DNA of 64,000 nucleotides from an uncultured Bacilli bacterium. GTDB lineage: Bacteria > Bacillota_I > Bacilli_A > RF39 > UBA660. Below are positions 1 to 7,854 of this stretch, one piece after another. The DNA lies in contig CANRNY010000012.1 in the NCBI GenBank assembly GCA_947632085.1, positions 1-64,000 on the forward strand. Direction: 5' to 3'. Position numbers and translations under genes: made by a program. How positions within the stretch are numbered: the stretch's first letter is position 1; the number at the start of each line of letters is the position of its first letter. Below the pieces are notes generated by a model. It saw only the letters and a program-made list of their open reading frames with translations. It made no database searches and was not told the origin of the DNA.

Positions 1-60
1 AAAAAGTGCATTTTCTTTTAAAATTGCACTTTTTCCTACCTATTGCACTTAATTGTGCAC
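1..60. repeat. Inverted repeats built on TGCA/GTGCAC
   Basis: The first 34 bases form a hairpin: an AAAAAGTGCA arm and a TGCACTTTTT arm around an AT-rich loop that can pair further. A second short palindrome (TGCAC, TTAATT loop, GTGCA) follows at about 44-59. The A-run/T-run flanks fit a bidirectional terminator, probably for a gene to the left of the window. The repeated GTGCA unit is unexplained. Confidence 0.5.
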
Positions 61-77
61 TTTAGATTGATTCAACG

Positions 78-112
78 AAAAAATTAGAATTCATTATAAT
101 TCTAACTTTTTT
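78..112 (-). terminator. Terminator of the lipoprotein operon
   Basis: A perfect 8-bp stem (TTAGAATT/AATTCTAA) with a 6-base loop is followed by a T-run when read on the minus strand. It lies just after the stop codon of the last lipoprotein gene. Confidence 0.75.
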
Positions 113-126
113 AAATTTATTAAATT

Positions 127-840
127 TTATTTTTCTTGAGCATCAACGATGTTAATTTTTTCACATTGTTTAGTTTCATTATTATATGTATATTCGTTTT
201 CACAAGTAACCGTTGGATCTACTTCTTTAGTTACTGTACATTTATTTTTATTTAATGTTCCATCTTCACAAGAATATGTTGTTTTGGGAGTAGCTGTCTT
301 TTTACACTTACCATTTATTTCTTTAGTACCACTTGGACAAGCTTTAACAGTAGTAGGGTCAAAATATTCTATTGCTCCGTCTACACATTCTCCGTTTTTG
401 TATTTAGCACATACAGAAGTATAGCATCCCCATTCAGAGTTATATAAGCCCGTTTTAGAATAACCTTCATCTATGTATTTTTGTGGGACAATGCATTCTT
501 GTTTAGATGTTTTTTCATAGGTTTTATTAGATACGCATTGACTTCCGCTTAAAGTATAATCTTTATCACACGTTTTTGTTGATTTAGCTGCGACAGTTTC
601 GGTTTTAGTACACTTTCCATCTTTTAATGTATAACCTTTTTCACAAGTACTTGTACCTTCAGCTGTTAAGACAATTTCGCATTTTCCATCTTTTAATGTT
701 CCTTCTTCGCAGTATAAATTTTTTTCTGTTTCAGTAGAAGCACTACCATTTACAGTATTATCGTTAGCTGGTGCTTCTTTTTTATCACCACAACCAACTA
801 ATAGTAATAATAATATAATTAATATAAAACCTTTTTTCAT
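127..840 (-). CDS. Cys-rich repeat lipoprotein (copy 1)
   Basis: Predicted surface lipoprotein of 237 residues. A short hydrophobic signal ends in a lipobox (LLLLVGCG), so Cys17 should be lipidated. A Ser/Thr/Asn linker follows, then a series of ~25-residue modules of the form C-x-x-G-x-x-L-x-x-G-x-C, giving an even, disulfide-suited cysteine spacing. The N-terminal modules and the last ~60 residues are nearly identical to the two paralogues upstream, while the central ~55 residues differ strongly. It starts at ATG with AGAGG 7 bases upstream and is the last of three tandem genes ending at a hairpin terminator. Function unknown. The repeats suggest a binding or wall-associated role, but no named domain is recognised. 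Confidence 0.85.
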   Translation of the reverse strand: MKKGFILIILLLLLVGCGDKKEAPANDNTVNGSASTETEKNLYCEEGTLKDGKCEIVLTAEGTSTCEKGYTLKDGKCTKTETVAAKSTKTCDKDYTLSGSQCVSNKTYEKTSKQECIVPQKYIDEGYSKTGLYNSEWGCYTSVCAKYKNGECVDGAIEYFDPTTVKACPSGTKEINGKCKKTATPKTTYSCEDGTLNKNKCTVTKEVDPTVTCENEYTYNNETKQCEKINIVDAQEK

Positions 841-858
841 ACTATAACCTCTTTTAAA

Positions 859-1602
859 TTACTTTTCTTGAGCTTCAACGATGTTAATTTTTTCACACTG
901 TTTAGTTTCAGTATTATAAGTGTATTCGTTTTCACAAGTAACTGTTGGATCTACTTCTTTAGTTACTGTACATTTATTTTTATTTAATGTTCCCTCTTCA
1001 CAAGAATATGTTGTTTTGGGAGTAGCTGTCTTTTTACACTTACCACTTATTTCTTTAGTACCACTTGGGCATGATGTTATTGTTGTATATTCCGTTCTAT
1101 TAAATTCTCCACCATCACATTTACCATCATACCAATGTGTACAAGCATTATACCAGCATTCGCCATCTTTAACATAAGCTGAATTAGTTGTTTTTTTGCC
1201 ATCAATGTTTTCATATTCACCAATATCATATTTTGCTGGTAATACGCATTTTTTAGTAGTAACTTTATCGTATGTTTTTGTACTTACACAAGTACTACCG
1301 CTTAAAGTATAATCTTTATCACAAGTCTTTGTAGCTTTAGCATTTACGTTTTCGGTCTTTGTACATTTACCATCTTTTAATGTATATCCTGATTCACATT
1401 TACTTGTTCCTTCGGCCGTTAAGACAATTTCGCACTTTCCATCTTTTAGCGTTCCTTCTTCGCAGTATAAATTTTTATTCGTTTCAGTAGTAGAACTATC
1501 AGTTACTGTATTATTGGCATTATTAGTTGATGGTGATTCTTTCTTTTCACCACAACCAACTAGAAGTAATAATAACATAATTAAAATTAAACTTTTTTTC
1601 AT
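859..1602 (-). CDS. Cys-rich repeat lipoprotein (copy 2)
   Basis: Second of three tandem paralogues (247 residues), with a signal peptide and lipobox ending LLLLVGCG and the same Cys-x-Gly-x-Leu-x-Lys-Asp-Gly-x-Cys modules. The ATG at 1602 is preferred over an in-frame TTG at 1620, because GAGG lies 7 bases before this ATG. The central segment (about residues 125-180) is unlike copies 1 and 3 although it keeps cysteines at comparable places. The C-terminal block (KTATPKTTYSC ... CEKINIVEAQEK) is shared almost unchanged. It is 18-20 bases from both neighbours, so the three are probably co-transcribed. Function unknown. Confidence 0.85.
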   Translation of the reverse strand: MKKSLILIMLLLLLVGCGEKKESPSTNNANNTVTDSSTTETNKNLYCEEGTLKDGKCEIVLTAEGTSKCESGYTLKDGKCTKTENVNAKATKTCDKDYTLSGSTCVSTKTYDKVTTKKCVLPAKYDIGEYENIDGKKTTNSAYVKDGECWYNACTHWYDGKCDGGEFNRTEYTTITSCPSGTKEISGKCKKTATPKTTYSCEEGTLNKNKCTVTKEVDPTVTCENEYTYNTETKQCEKINIVEAQEK

Positions 1603-1620
1603 AATGTAACCTCGTTTCAA

Positions 1621-2361
1621 TTACTTCTCTTGAGCTTCAACGATGTTAATTTTTTCACATTGTTTAGTTTCACTATTATATGTATATTCGTTTTCACAAG
1701 TAACTGTTGGTTCGACTTCTTTAGTTACTGTGCATTTGTTTTTACTTAATTTACCTTCGGTACAAGAATATGTGGTCTTTGGCGTAGCTGTCTTATAACA
1801 TTTGCCGTTTATTTCTTTAGTACCTGAAGGACAAACTTTTTTCTCGGTAAATTCAACTTCTCCTATAACGCCTTCAACGCACACACCGTCTTTAAATCGA
1901 GAACAAGTTGAATTTTGACATTTACCATCTTCAACAAAAGCTGTACTTTTCATTGTTTGACCATCGACCCACTTGTATGAACCTCTATCGAATTCCTTAG
2001 TTAACTCGCAAACTTTTTTAGTTTCTTTATTATATGTTTTTGTACTTATACAAGTACTACCACTTAAAGTATAGTCTTTATCACAAGTTTTTGTTGATTT
2101 GGAATTTACGGTTTCGGTCTTTGTACATTTACCATCTTTTAATGTATAACCTGATTCGCATTTACTTGTTCCTTCAGATGTTAAGACAATTTCGCATTTT
2201 CCGTCTTTTAGTGTGCCTTCTTCGCAGTATAAATTTTTCTCTGTTTCGGTAGAAGCGCTACCATTTACAGTACTGTCGTTAGCTGGTGCTTCTTTCTTTT
2301 CTCCACAACCTACTAGTAGTAATAATGTAATTATTAAAATTAAACTTTTTTGGTATTTCAT
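1621..2361 (-). CDS. Cys-rich repeat lipoprotein (copy 3, operon head)
   Basis: First gene of the three-lipoprotein operon (246 residues). A signal peptide with lipobox LLLLVGCG is followed by a polar linker and Cys-rich ~25-residue repeats, as in the two downstream copies. The central segment is the most divergent of the three, the flanks the most conserved. The Shine-Dalgarno is weak (AGAAAGAAG) compared with its neighbours. A good sigma-A type promoter precedes it at 2385-2412. No homologue function is recognised. Anchoring in the membrane facing outward is inferred from the lipobox only. Confidence 0.85.
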   Translation of the reverse strand: MKYQKSLILIITLLLLVGCGEKKEAPANDSTVNGSASTETEKNLYCEEGTLKDGKCEIVLTSEGTSKCESGYTLKDGKCTKTETVNSKSTKTCDKDYTLSGSTCISTKTYNKETKKVCELTKEFDRGSYKWVDGQTMKSTAFVEDGKCQNSTCSRFKDGVCVEGVIGEVEFTEKKVCPSGTKEINGKCYKTATPKTTYSCTEGKLSKNKCTVTKEVEPTVTCENEYTYNSETKQCEKINIVEAQEK

Positions 2362-2384
2362 ATATATTCTTCTTTCTTATACTT

Positions 2385-2412
2385 ATTATATTATTTATAT
2401 ATTATTTTTCAA
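2385..2412 (-). promoter_or_regulatory. Promoter of the lipoprotein operon
   Basis: On the minus strand a -35 TTGAAA is separated by 16 bases from a -10 TATAAT, just after the gpmI stop codon. It leads into the first lipoprotein gene. Confidence 0.65.
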
Positions 2413-2418
2413 TATTTT

Positions 2419-3915
2419 TCAGAATAAAATATCAGTATCTTTCATTTCTTTAGGAATAGCTATATCCATATAATTTAAAAGAGTTGGAGCAAAACTATAT
2501 AAGCTACCATTATTTAATTTAACTTTTTTATCTAAAATAATAAATGGTACTGGACTAGTAGTATTTTTAGTAATTATTTCATTATCACGATTTATTATTG
2601 TATCAGATTTAGCATGACTACTAATGATAACTACTTTATAAAAGTTTTCTTCTGCTACTTCTAGTAATTTTCCTAAACAAATATCAATAGCTTGTAGACC
2701 ATTAATTGTTGCTTGATAGTTACCAGTATGTCCTACTTCATCAGGATTAGCAAAATTAACAAGAATGAAGTCGTAGTCTTTTTCCATACATTCGATAGTA
2801 GTTTTTGATACAGCTAAAGAGCTCATCTCTGGTTTCATATCAAAACTATCAACAGCTGGTGAGTCAACACAGAAGACATCGCAATTAGGAATATTTATGT
2901 ATTTTTCACCATTGATAAAGTAACTCATAGGGTATGTTTTAACACTTTCGTAAATATGAGCTTGATTTAAACCTAGCTCTGATAGATATTCACAAAGCGT
3001 ATGATTAATAGGTTTAGATTCAAAGAAAAAGTTACGACTTAGATTTTTATCTATCTCATATATACTATATACTTTGATATTAGTTGGATAAGTATCAAAT
3101 TCAATAAAATCTTTGTTGGCGATAGCATTAAGTAATTGTAATTGATTTTCTTTACTAAAATTTAAAAATAAGAAGGCATCACTTGGTTGGAGTTCAATAA
3201 AATTATGAGTTCTTAAAGGTGGTAAGTACTCATCAGTTATTTTTCTTTCGTAACATTTTTCAATAGTTAAACCAAGATTACCAGCTTCAATACCTTTACC
3301 AGTAAATAGGAGATCGTAATACATTTTAGTACGACTATAATCTTTAGTATAATCCATAGCATAATATCTACCACATACTGAGGCAATATAAACATTATCT
3401 GTTATTAAATGATTAATACTTTTAATATATTTATATACAGAATAACGGTCTGAATCTTTACCATCAGCAACTAAATGAAGATATATATTATTTTCTAATT
3501 TATAAGAACGTAATAATTCAATCATATATTGAAGATGTTTAATATGTGAAGATACACCACCATCAGAGATAAGAAAGTTTATATGTAAGTTTTTAGCACT
3601 ATTACTTCTTAGGTACTCAATCATTTCATTAAATTTACCATTATATTTTAATCGCTCTTTTTTAAATATTTCATTAACATCCGCTAAACGATTGGAAGTT
3701 AAACGTCCAGCACCTATTAATTTATGACCAAGTTCACTACTACCACATTGTCCTTCAGGCAAATTAGCTGATAAACCACTAGCTTTTAGTAAACAATGAG
3801 GGTAAGTATTCCATATATTTATAAAATTATTCATTCCGGCGTTTTTAACAGCGTTACCATAAATATCTTCGCGCATACCGAAACCATCTAATATAATCGC
3901 TAATATTTTTTTCAT
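2419..3915 (-). CDS. gpmI: Cofactor-independent phosphoglycerate mutase
   Basis: Interconverts 3- and 2-phosphoglycerate in glycolysis. The 498-residue length is typical of the iPGM family. The alkaline-phosphatase-type start (ILDGFGMRED) and the active-site Ser region (GQCGSSELGHKLIGAGR) are visible. Late metal-ligand segments also remain (DEVGHTGNY and SSHAKSDT). The ATG at 3915 is chosen because AATAGGAG sits 7 bases upstream, while longer in-frame starts overlap that ribosome-binding site. The sequence is fairly divergent from Bacillus GpmI, but the catalytic blocks are kept. It lies downstream of a spo0A-like gene with its terminator, and in a region with pgk, tpiA and gap. Confidence 0.93.
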   Translation of the reverse strand: MKKILAIILDGFGMREDIYGNAVKNAGMNNFINIWNTYPHCLLKASGLSANLPEGQCGSSELGHKLIGAGRLTSNRLADVNEIFKKERLKYNGKFNEMIEYLRSNSAKNLHINFLISDGGVSSHIKHLQYMIELLRSYKLENNIYLHLVADGKDSDRYSVYKYIKSINHLITDNVYIASVCGRYYAMDYTKDYSRTKMYYDLLFTGKGIEAGNLGLTIEKCYERKITDEYLPPLRTHNFIELQPSDAFLFLNFSKENQLQLLNAIANKDFIEFDTYPTNIKVYSIYEIDKNLSRNFFFESKPINHTLCEYLSELGLNQAHIYESVKTYPMSYFINGEKYINIPNCDVFCVDSPAVDSFDMKPEMSSLAVSKTTIECMEKDYDFILVNFANPDEVGHTGNYQATINGLQAIDICLGKLLEVAEENFYKVVIISSHAKSDTIINRDNEIITKNTTSPVPFIILDKKVKLNNGSLYSFAPTLLNYMDIAIPKEMKDTDILF

Positions 3916-3945
3916 TTTCATTCTCCTATTATAATAATAGCACAT

Positions 3946-3982
3946 AAAAAAAAGAAATTACAATAATCTGGGGTAATTTCTT
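3946..3982 (-). terminator. Terminator after the spo0A-like gene
   Basis: Stem GAAATTAC/GTAATTTC with an 11-base loop and a long T-run on the minus strand, directly after the spo0A-like stop codon. Confidence 0.75.
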
Positions 3983-3987
3983 AAAAT

Positions 3988-4749
3988 TTAATAAGAGGTT
4001 CGACCTTGTTCCATCATTATTTTATCAACGATTATAGCAATAAATTCGCCATTAGTTGGTTTAGTTTTGTAGTAATCAACGCAATTAGAAAATAATTCGT
4101 TAGAATATTCATAATTACCACGATCCCATCCAGTTTCAATAGCACTTCTTATTGACCGCTCAATACAACTTTCTTTTTTCGAAAATGATTTAGCTAACAT
4201 CGGATAAATTTCTTTCGTAATAGAGGTTAGTAATGATGGTTCTAAGTAACATTCGTAAATAGCTTTTCTAAGATAATGAAAACCATTTTTATCAGGAGCT
4301 ATACCTAGTTTCTTTAAGATTTCAGCAACTTGATCATATATAGATAGTTTCTGATAATTATATCTTTCATTTTTGCTTTTTATTTCTTTTAGAGAAATTA
4401 ATAAATCAGAGATAGTAAATGATTTAGGGATTATATTAAATAGTTGATAATCACTTGTAGATAAGTTATAACAATCTAATTTAATATTATCAATAACTAT
4501 CGTTCGGGATAAAAGAAATTTATTAGAGTATTTAGTTAGTAAACTAAAGATATCTTCACCAGGTAATGTACCATCAATTATAATTGCATCAATAGTAGAG
4601 TTAATATCATTGATTATATTTAAAGCATCTTTATAGTTGTCAGCATTATACTTTATATTTACTTCAGTAGATATTTTACTAATATCGTCTTTAAGTCTTT
4701 TTAAATCTTCGGAACTACATACTACCAATGTATTTATGTTGTTTTTCAT
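3988..4749 (-). CDS. spo0A: Spo0A-type sporulation response regulator
   Basis: Predicted master regulator of sporulation: a receiver domain (about 1-125) plus a Spo0A C-terminal DNA-binding domain (about 138-250). The effector domain is convincing, with LGIAPDKNGFHYLRKAI, then the recognition-helix region CIERSIRSAIETGWDRGN, then KPTNGEFIAIIVDKI. The receiver keeps an acidic pair (Glu14-Asp15) and a phosphoacceptor Asp59 (IIIDGTLPG), and Lys109 lies close to the usual switch lysine. However, the canonical KPF is PKSF and the Ser/Thr switch is unclear, so phosphorylation chemistry may differ. It has its own terminator and sits between tpiA and gpmI. That is unlike Bacillus, where spo0A follows spoIVB. 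GerQ elsewhere in the window supports a spore-forming host. Confidence 0.88.
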   Translation of the reverse strand: MKNNINTLVVCSSEDLKRLKDDISKISTEVNIKYNADNYKDALNIINDINSTIDAIIIDGTLPGEDIFSLLTKYSNKFLLSRTIVIDNIKLDCYNLSTSDYQLFNIIPKSFTISDLLISLKEIKSKNERYNYQKLSIYDQVAEILKKLGIAPDKNGFHYLRKAIYECYLEPSLLTSITKEIYPMLAKSFSKKESCIERSIRSAIETGWDRGNYEYSNELFSNCVDYYKTKPTNGEFIAIIVDKIMMEQGRTSY

Positions 4750-4817
4750 ATCTTCTTTCTCTTTCTATAATGATATTTTATAATGCGTACTTGTAGTAAT
4801 ATGTTTTATTTTGTCGA

Positions 4818-5585
4818 CTATATTAATTTTTTATATTCATCATATATCTGTTTTAAAGTATCTATATTTGTGGAACTTTCACCAAGGATAATTCCACTTA
4901 AATTATTAATTGTAGCTAAATTATTTATGTTATTCTCGTTAATACTACCTCCATAAATAATAGGAATATTAATGTGATATTTATAATATATAGTATTATT
5001 TATGAAGTTAATATTGGTATTTAGTTCATCAGTAGATGGAGTTATACCACTACCAATTGACCAAATAGGTTCATAAACAATAAGCATAGTACTAATTATT
5101 TCAGGTGATAGTTTATCTAAGATGCTTAGTTCGTTAGTTAGTACCTGATTAGTATTATTGTTAAGTTTATCTTGTTCATTTTCACCAATAAAGTAGATTG
5201 GTTTAATATTATTTTTATATGCGTTAACTATTTTATTTAATAGTGAATTTTCATCTTCTTTTAATATACAACGGCTTTCATAATGGCCGATTAGGGCATA
5301 CGAAACATTTAGTGATTTTAATTGTTCAGCACTATTCTCGCCCGTATAAGCACCATTTTCATACATTGATATTTCTTGACTGCCTAATTTATATTTTCCA
5401 TTTTCAAAAATATAAAGATAAGTAGTTGGAGGACATAATATAAGTTCAATTTGATTGTTTTCTTCTAGAGTAGATATTTCATTTTTTAATGAGAGAAAGT
5501 CTTCTTTTAGAAGTAAAGATTTAAAGTTACAAATGAAATATTTTCTAGATGTCGTCGATGTTGTCAATGGCTGGTAATCCTTCAT
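4818..5585 (-). CDS. tpiA: Triosephosphate isomerase (divergent)
   Basis: Interconverts DHAP and glyceraldehyde 3-phosphate. The catalytic residues are recognisable: the substrate Lys in NFK (usual NWK), His in IGHYESR, Glu in VYEPIWSIGSG, and the phosphate loop YGGSI. It is divergent, since GHSERR has become GHYESR. The gene overlaps the end of pgk by 41 bases if the ATG at 5585 is used. A TTG at 5567 has GAAGGA about 10 bases upstream and would give a protein beginning just before the family's Arg-Lys start, so the true start may be there. Translation is probably coupled to pgk. Confidence 0.9.
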   Translation of the reverse strand: MKDYQPLTTSTTSRKYFICNFKSLLLKEDFLSLKNEISTLEENNQIELILCPPTTYLYIFENGKYKLGSQEISMYENGAYTGENSAEQLKSLNVSYALIGHYESRCILKEDENSLLNKIVNAYKNNIKPIYFIGENEQDKLNNNTNQVLTNELSILDKLSPEIISTMLIVYEPIWSIGSGITPSTDELNTNINFINNTIYYKYHINIPIIYGGSINENNINNLATINNLSGIILGESSTNIDTLKQIYDEYKKLI

Positions 5586-6732
5586 TTATTATATATTCTA
5601 AAGTTGCTCCTCCACCGGTTGATAAGTAAGTAAATTTTTCTGCTAATTTAAAATGTTTTACAGCACTTACTCCATCGCCACCGCCAACTATTTTGATAGC
5701 ATTAGTATTAACTATATTATTTAATAGTTCTCTAGTTCCTGTAGCAAAACGGATATCTTCGTATTTTCCAGCAGTTCCATTAACAAAGATTGTTTTTGAG
5801 TTATCAATTATTTCTTTATATTTATTAATTGTTTTCATACCGATATCTAAGATTATGTCATCTTCTTCAACTTTATCAATATTAACATGTTCAATAAAGT
5901 CATTATTATATTCACGACCAATAATAGCATCTACAGGAAGCATTATTTTATCTTTATAATTTATTAATAATTCTTTAAGTTTTGTAATTATTTCAGGATC
6001 TTTAGTACGTAATGAGTTACCAACATTAAAACCTAATGTTGCTAGACATGAATTAGCTATACCACCAGTTAATAGTAAGTGATCACATTTAGGTAGTAAA
6101 GCTTCGATTAAAGCAACTTTGTCTTCAACTTTAGCGCCACCCATAACGATTGTAAATGGTTTATCAGCATTTAAGACATATTTGTCTAACATTTGCATTT
6201 CATGTTCTACTAAAAAGCCAATACAATTTGGTAAGTATTTAGCTACACCATAAGTAGAAGCATGTTTACGATGAGCAGAACCAAATGCATCAAGGCAGAA
6301 TACATCGGCAAGTCCTGCCCAATATGTAGCTAATTGAGCGTCGTTTCCACTTTCTAATTTATCAGGAATATCTTCAAAACGAGTATTTTCTAAAACTAGT
6401 ATCTCTCCAGGATTCATATTTTCAATTTTAGCTTCTAAATATAAACTACGTGGTTGTTTAGAGAAGATAACTTTTGTTTGAACAAGTTTTTGAAGATGTT
6501 CAGCAACGATTGCTAAAGAGTTTTTAGCTTTATCTTCTTCGGTTTTTACTTTGCCAAAATGAGATAAAATGATTATTTTGGCTCCTTGTTTTACTAAATA
6601 TTCTATCGTATTTAAAGAAGCGATTATTTTACTATCGTCTAATATTTTACCATTTTCAACTGGGACATTAAAATCGCATCTTAATAATACTCTTTTATTT
6701 TTTACATCGATGTCTTGAATTCTTTTTTTCAT
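5545..6732 (-). CDS. pgk: Phosphoglycerate kinase
   Basis: Makes ATP from 1,3-bisphosphoglycerate. At 395 residues it is family-typical. It shows the N-terminal substrate motif LLRCDFNVPVENG, the AHRKHAST segment, the hinge region VMGGAKVEDK, and the C-terminal nucleotide-site loops GGGDGVSAV and STGGGATLEY. It is the first gene of a pgk-tpiA pair, with its own promoter (6749-6777) after the gap terminator. Its 3' end overlaps tpiA. Confidence 0.97.
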   Translation of the reverse strand: MKKRIQDIDVKNKRVLLRCDFNVPVENGKILDDSKIIASLNTIEYLVKQGAKIIILSHFGKVKTEEDKAKNSLAIVAEHLQKLVQTKVIFSKQPRSLYLEAKIENMNPGEILVLENTRFEDIPDKLESGNDAQLATYWAGLADVFCLDAFGSAHRKHASTYGVAKYLPNCIGFLVEHEMQMLDKYVLNADKPFTIVMGGAKVEDKVALIEALLPKCDHLLLTGGIANSCLATLGFNVGNSLRTKDPEIITKLKELLINYKDKIMLPVDAIIGREYNNDFIEHVNIDKVEEDDIILDIGMKTINKYKEIIDNSKTIFVNGTAGKYEDIRFATGTRELLNNIVNTNAIKIVGGGDGVSAVKHFKLAEKFTYLSTGGGATLEYIINEGLPAIDNIDDI

Positions 6733-6748
6733 ACCATCACCAATTTCT

Positions 6749-6777
6749 ATTATAAATTATGTATTTATCTTCTTCAA
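6749..6777 (-). promoter_or_regulatory. Promoter of pgk-tpiA
   Basis: Minus-strand -35 TTGAAG, 17-base spacer, -10 TATAAT, lying between the gap terminator and the pgk start. Confidence 0.7.
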
Positions 6778-6800
6778 TTTTTTAAGATTTTTCTTTACAG

Positions 6801-6826
6801 AAAAAAGTGTCTATAATGACACTTTA
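6801..6826 (-). terminator. Terminator of gap
   Basis: Stem AAAGTGTC/GACACTTT with a 6-base loop, followed by a T-run on the minus strand. It overlaps the gap stop codon. Confidence 0.8.
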
Positions 6827-7837
6827 TTTTTCAATATTAAATAATTTTTTAGCTGTACGCATCATTTGAGCAGTATAACCCATTTCATTATCGTACCAAG
6901 CAACAACTTTAACTAATTGTTTGCCATCGCTTTCTAGGACATTAGTAAGTTGACCATCAACAGTTGCACCAACTTTTTTACCTAAAATATCACTTGAAAC
7001 AATTGGGTCCATAGTGAATTTTAAAGTTTCGTTTTGGTTATCAATAAACAGATTGTTGATTTCTTCAACAGTTGTATTTCTAGATAGTTCTAGAGTTACA
7101 TCAACAACTGAGCCATCAGATACAGGAACACGGAAAGCGTTACCATCCATTTTACCTAAAAGGCTTGGAATTACTAAGCCAATGGCACTTGCAGCACCAG
7201 TAGATGCTGGAACAATGTTCATTGCGCAAGCACGACCACGACGTGCGTTGATACCTTTTTTATGAGGAATATCTAGAGTTGCTTGATCATTAGTATATGC
7301 ATGAACAGTTGTCATATAACCTTTTACAATACCAATATTGTCTTCTAATACTTTTAAGACAGGTGCTAAACAGTTAGTTGTACAAGATGCAGCTGAAATA
7401 ACTTCTTCTGTACCATCTAAAGTATCTGAGTTAACATTGTAAACAATGGTTTTCATATCTCCTTTACCAGGAGCTGAAATAATTACTTTTTTAGCGCCAG
7501 CTTCAATATGTTTTCTAGCGTCTTCTAGTTTAGTAAATAAACCTGTACATTCTAAAACAACATCTATTCCTAATTCGCCCCAAGGAAGATTAGCTGGGTC
7601 TTTTTCAGAATATACTTTAATTCTTTTTGTTCCTTTTATAACTAATTCATCGCCTTCAAAGTTAATGATATCTTCATGGAATGTACGATGATTAGTATCG
7701 TATTTTAATAAATATGCTAATGTTTCAGCATCTGTTAAATCATTGATGGCAACGATATCAAAATCACTTCCTGTAATCATTTCTCTGAACGCTAAACGGC
7801 CAATGCGACCAAATCCATTAATTGCTACTTTTATCAT
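6824..7837 (-). CDS. gap: Glyceraldehyde-3-phosphate dehydrogenase
   Basis: Oxidises glyceraldehyde 3-phosphate to 1,3-bisphosphoglycerate with NAD(P). The protein has 337 residues, with the Rossmann start INGFGRIGR, the catalytic Cys block SAASCTTNCLAPV, HAYTNDQ, and the C-terminal WYDNEMGY. The gene starts at ATG with AGAGGT upstream. No cggR-type repressor is next to it. The upstream nucleoside kinase gene is 17 bases away and probably in the same transcript. The hairpin at the stop codon separates gap from pgk. Confidence 0.97.
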   Translation of the reverse strand: MIKVAINGFGRIGRLAFREMITGSDFDIVAINDLTDAETLAYLLKYDTNHRTFHEDIINFEGDELVIKGTKRIKVYSEKDPANLPWGELGIDVVLECTGLFTKLEDARKHIEAGAKKVIISAPGKGDMKTIVYNVNSDTLDGTEEVISAASCTTNCLAPVLKVLEDNIGIVKGYMTTVHAYTNDQATLDIPHKKGINARRGRACAMNIVPASTGAASAIGLVIPSLLGKMDGNAFRVPVSDGSVVDVTLELSRNTTVEEINNLFIDNQNETLKFTMDPIVSSDILGKKVGATVDGQLTNVLESDGKQLVKVVAWYDNEMGYTAQMMRTAKKLFNIEK

Positions 7838-7854
7838 ATTCTACCTCTTTCTTT

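Noticed and set aside
149-2473. Plus-strand reading frames opposite the lipoproteins and other genes
   Set aside because: They lack ribosome-binding sites and recognisable proteins, and mirror the composition of the real minus-strand genes.
4805-4820. 0A box upstream of the spo0A-like gene
   Set aside because: TGTCGAC differs from the TGTCGAA core and stands alone near the end of tpiA, so it is not strong enough to claim.
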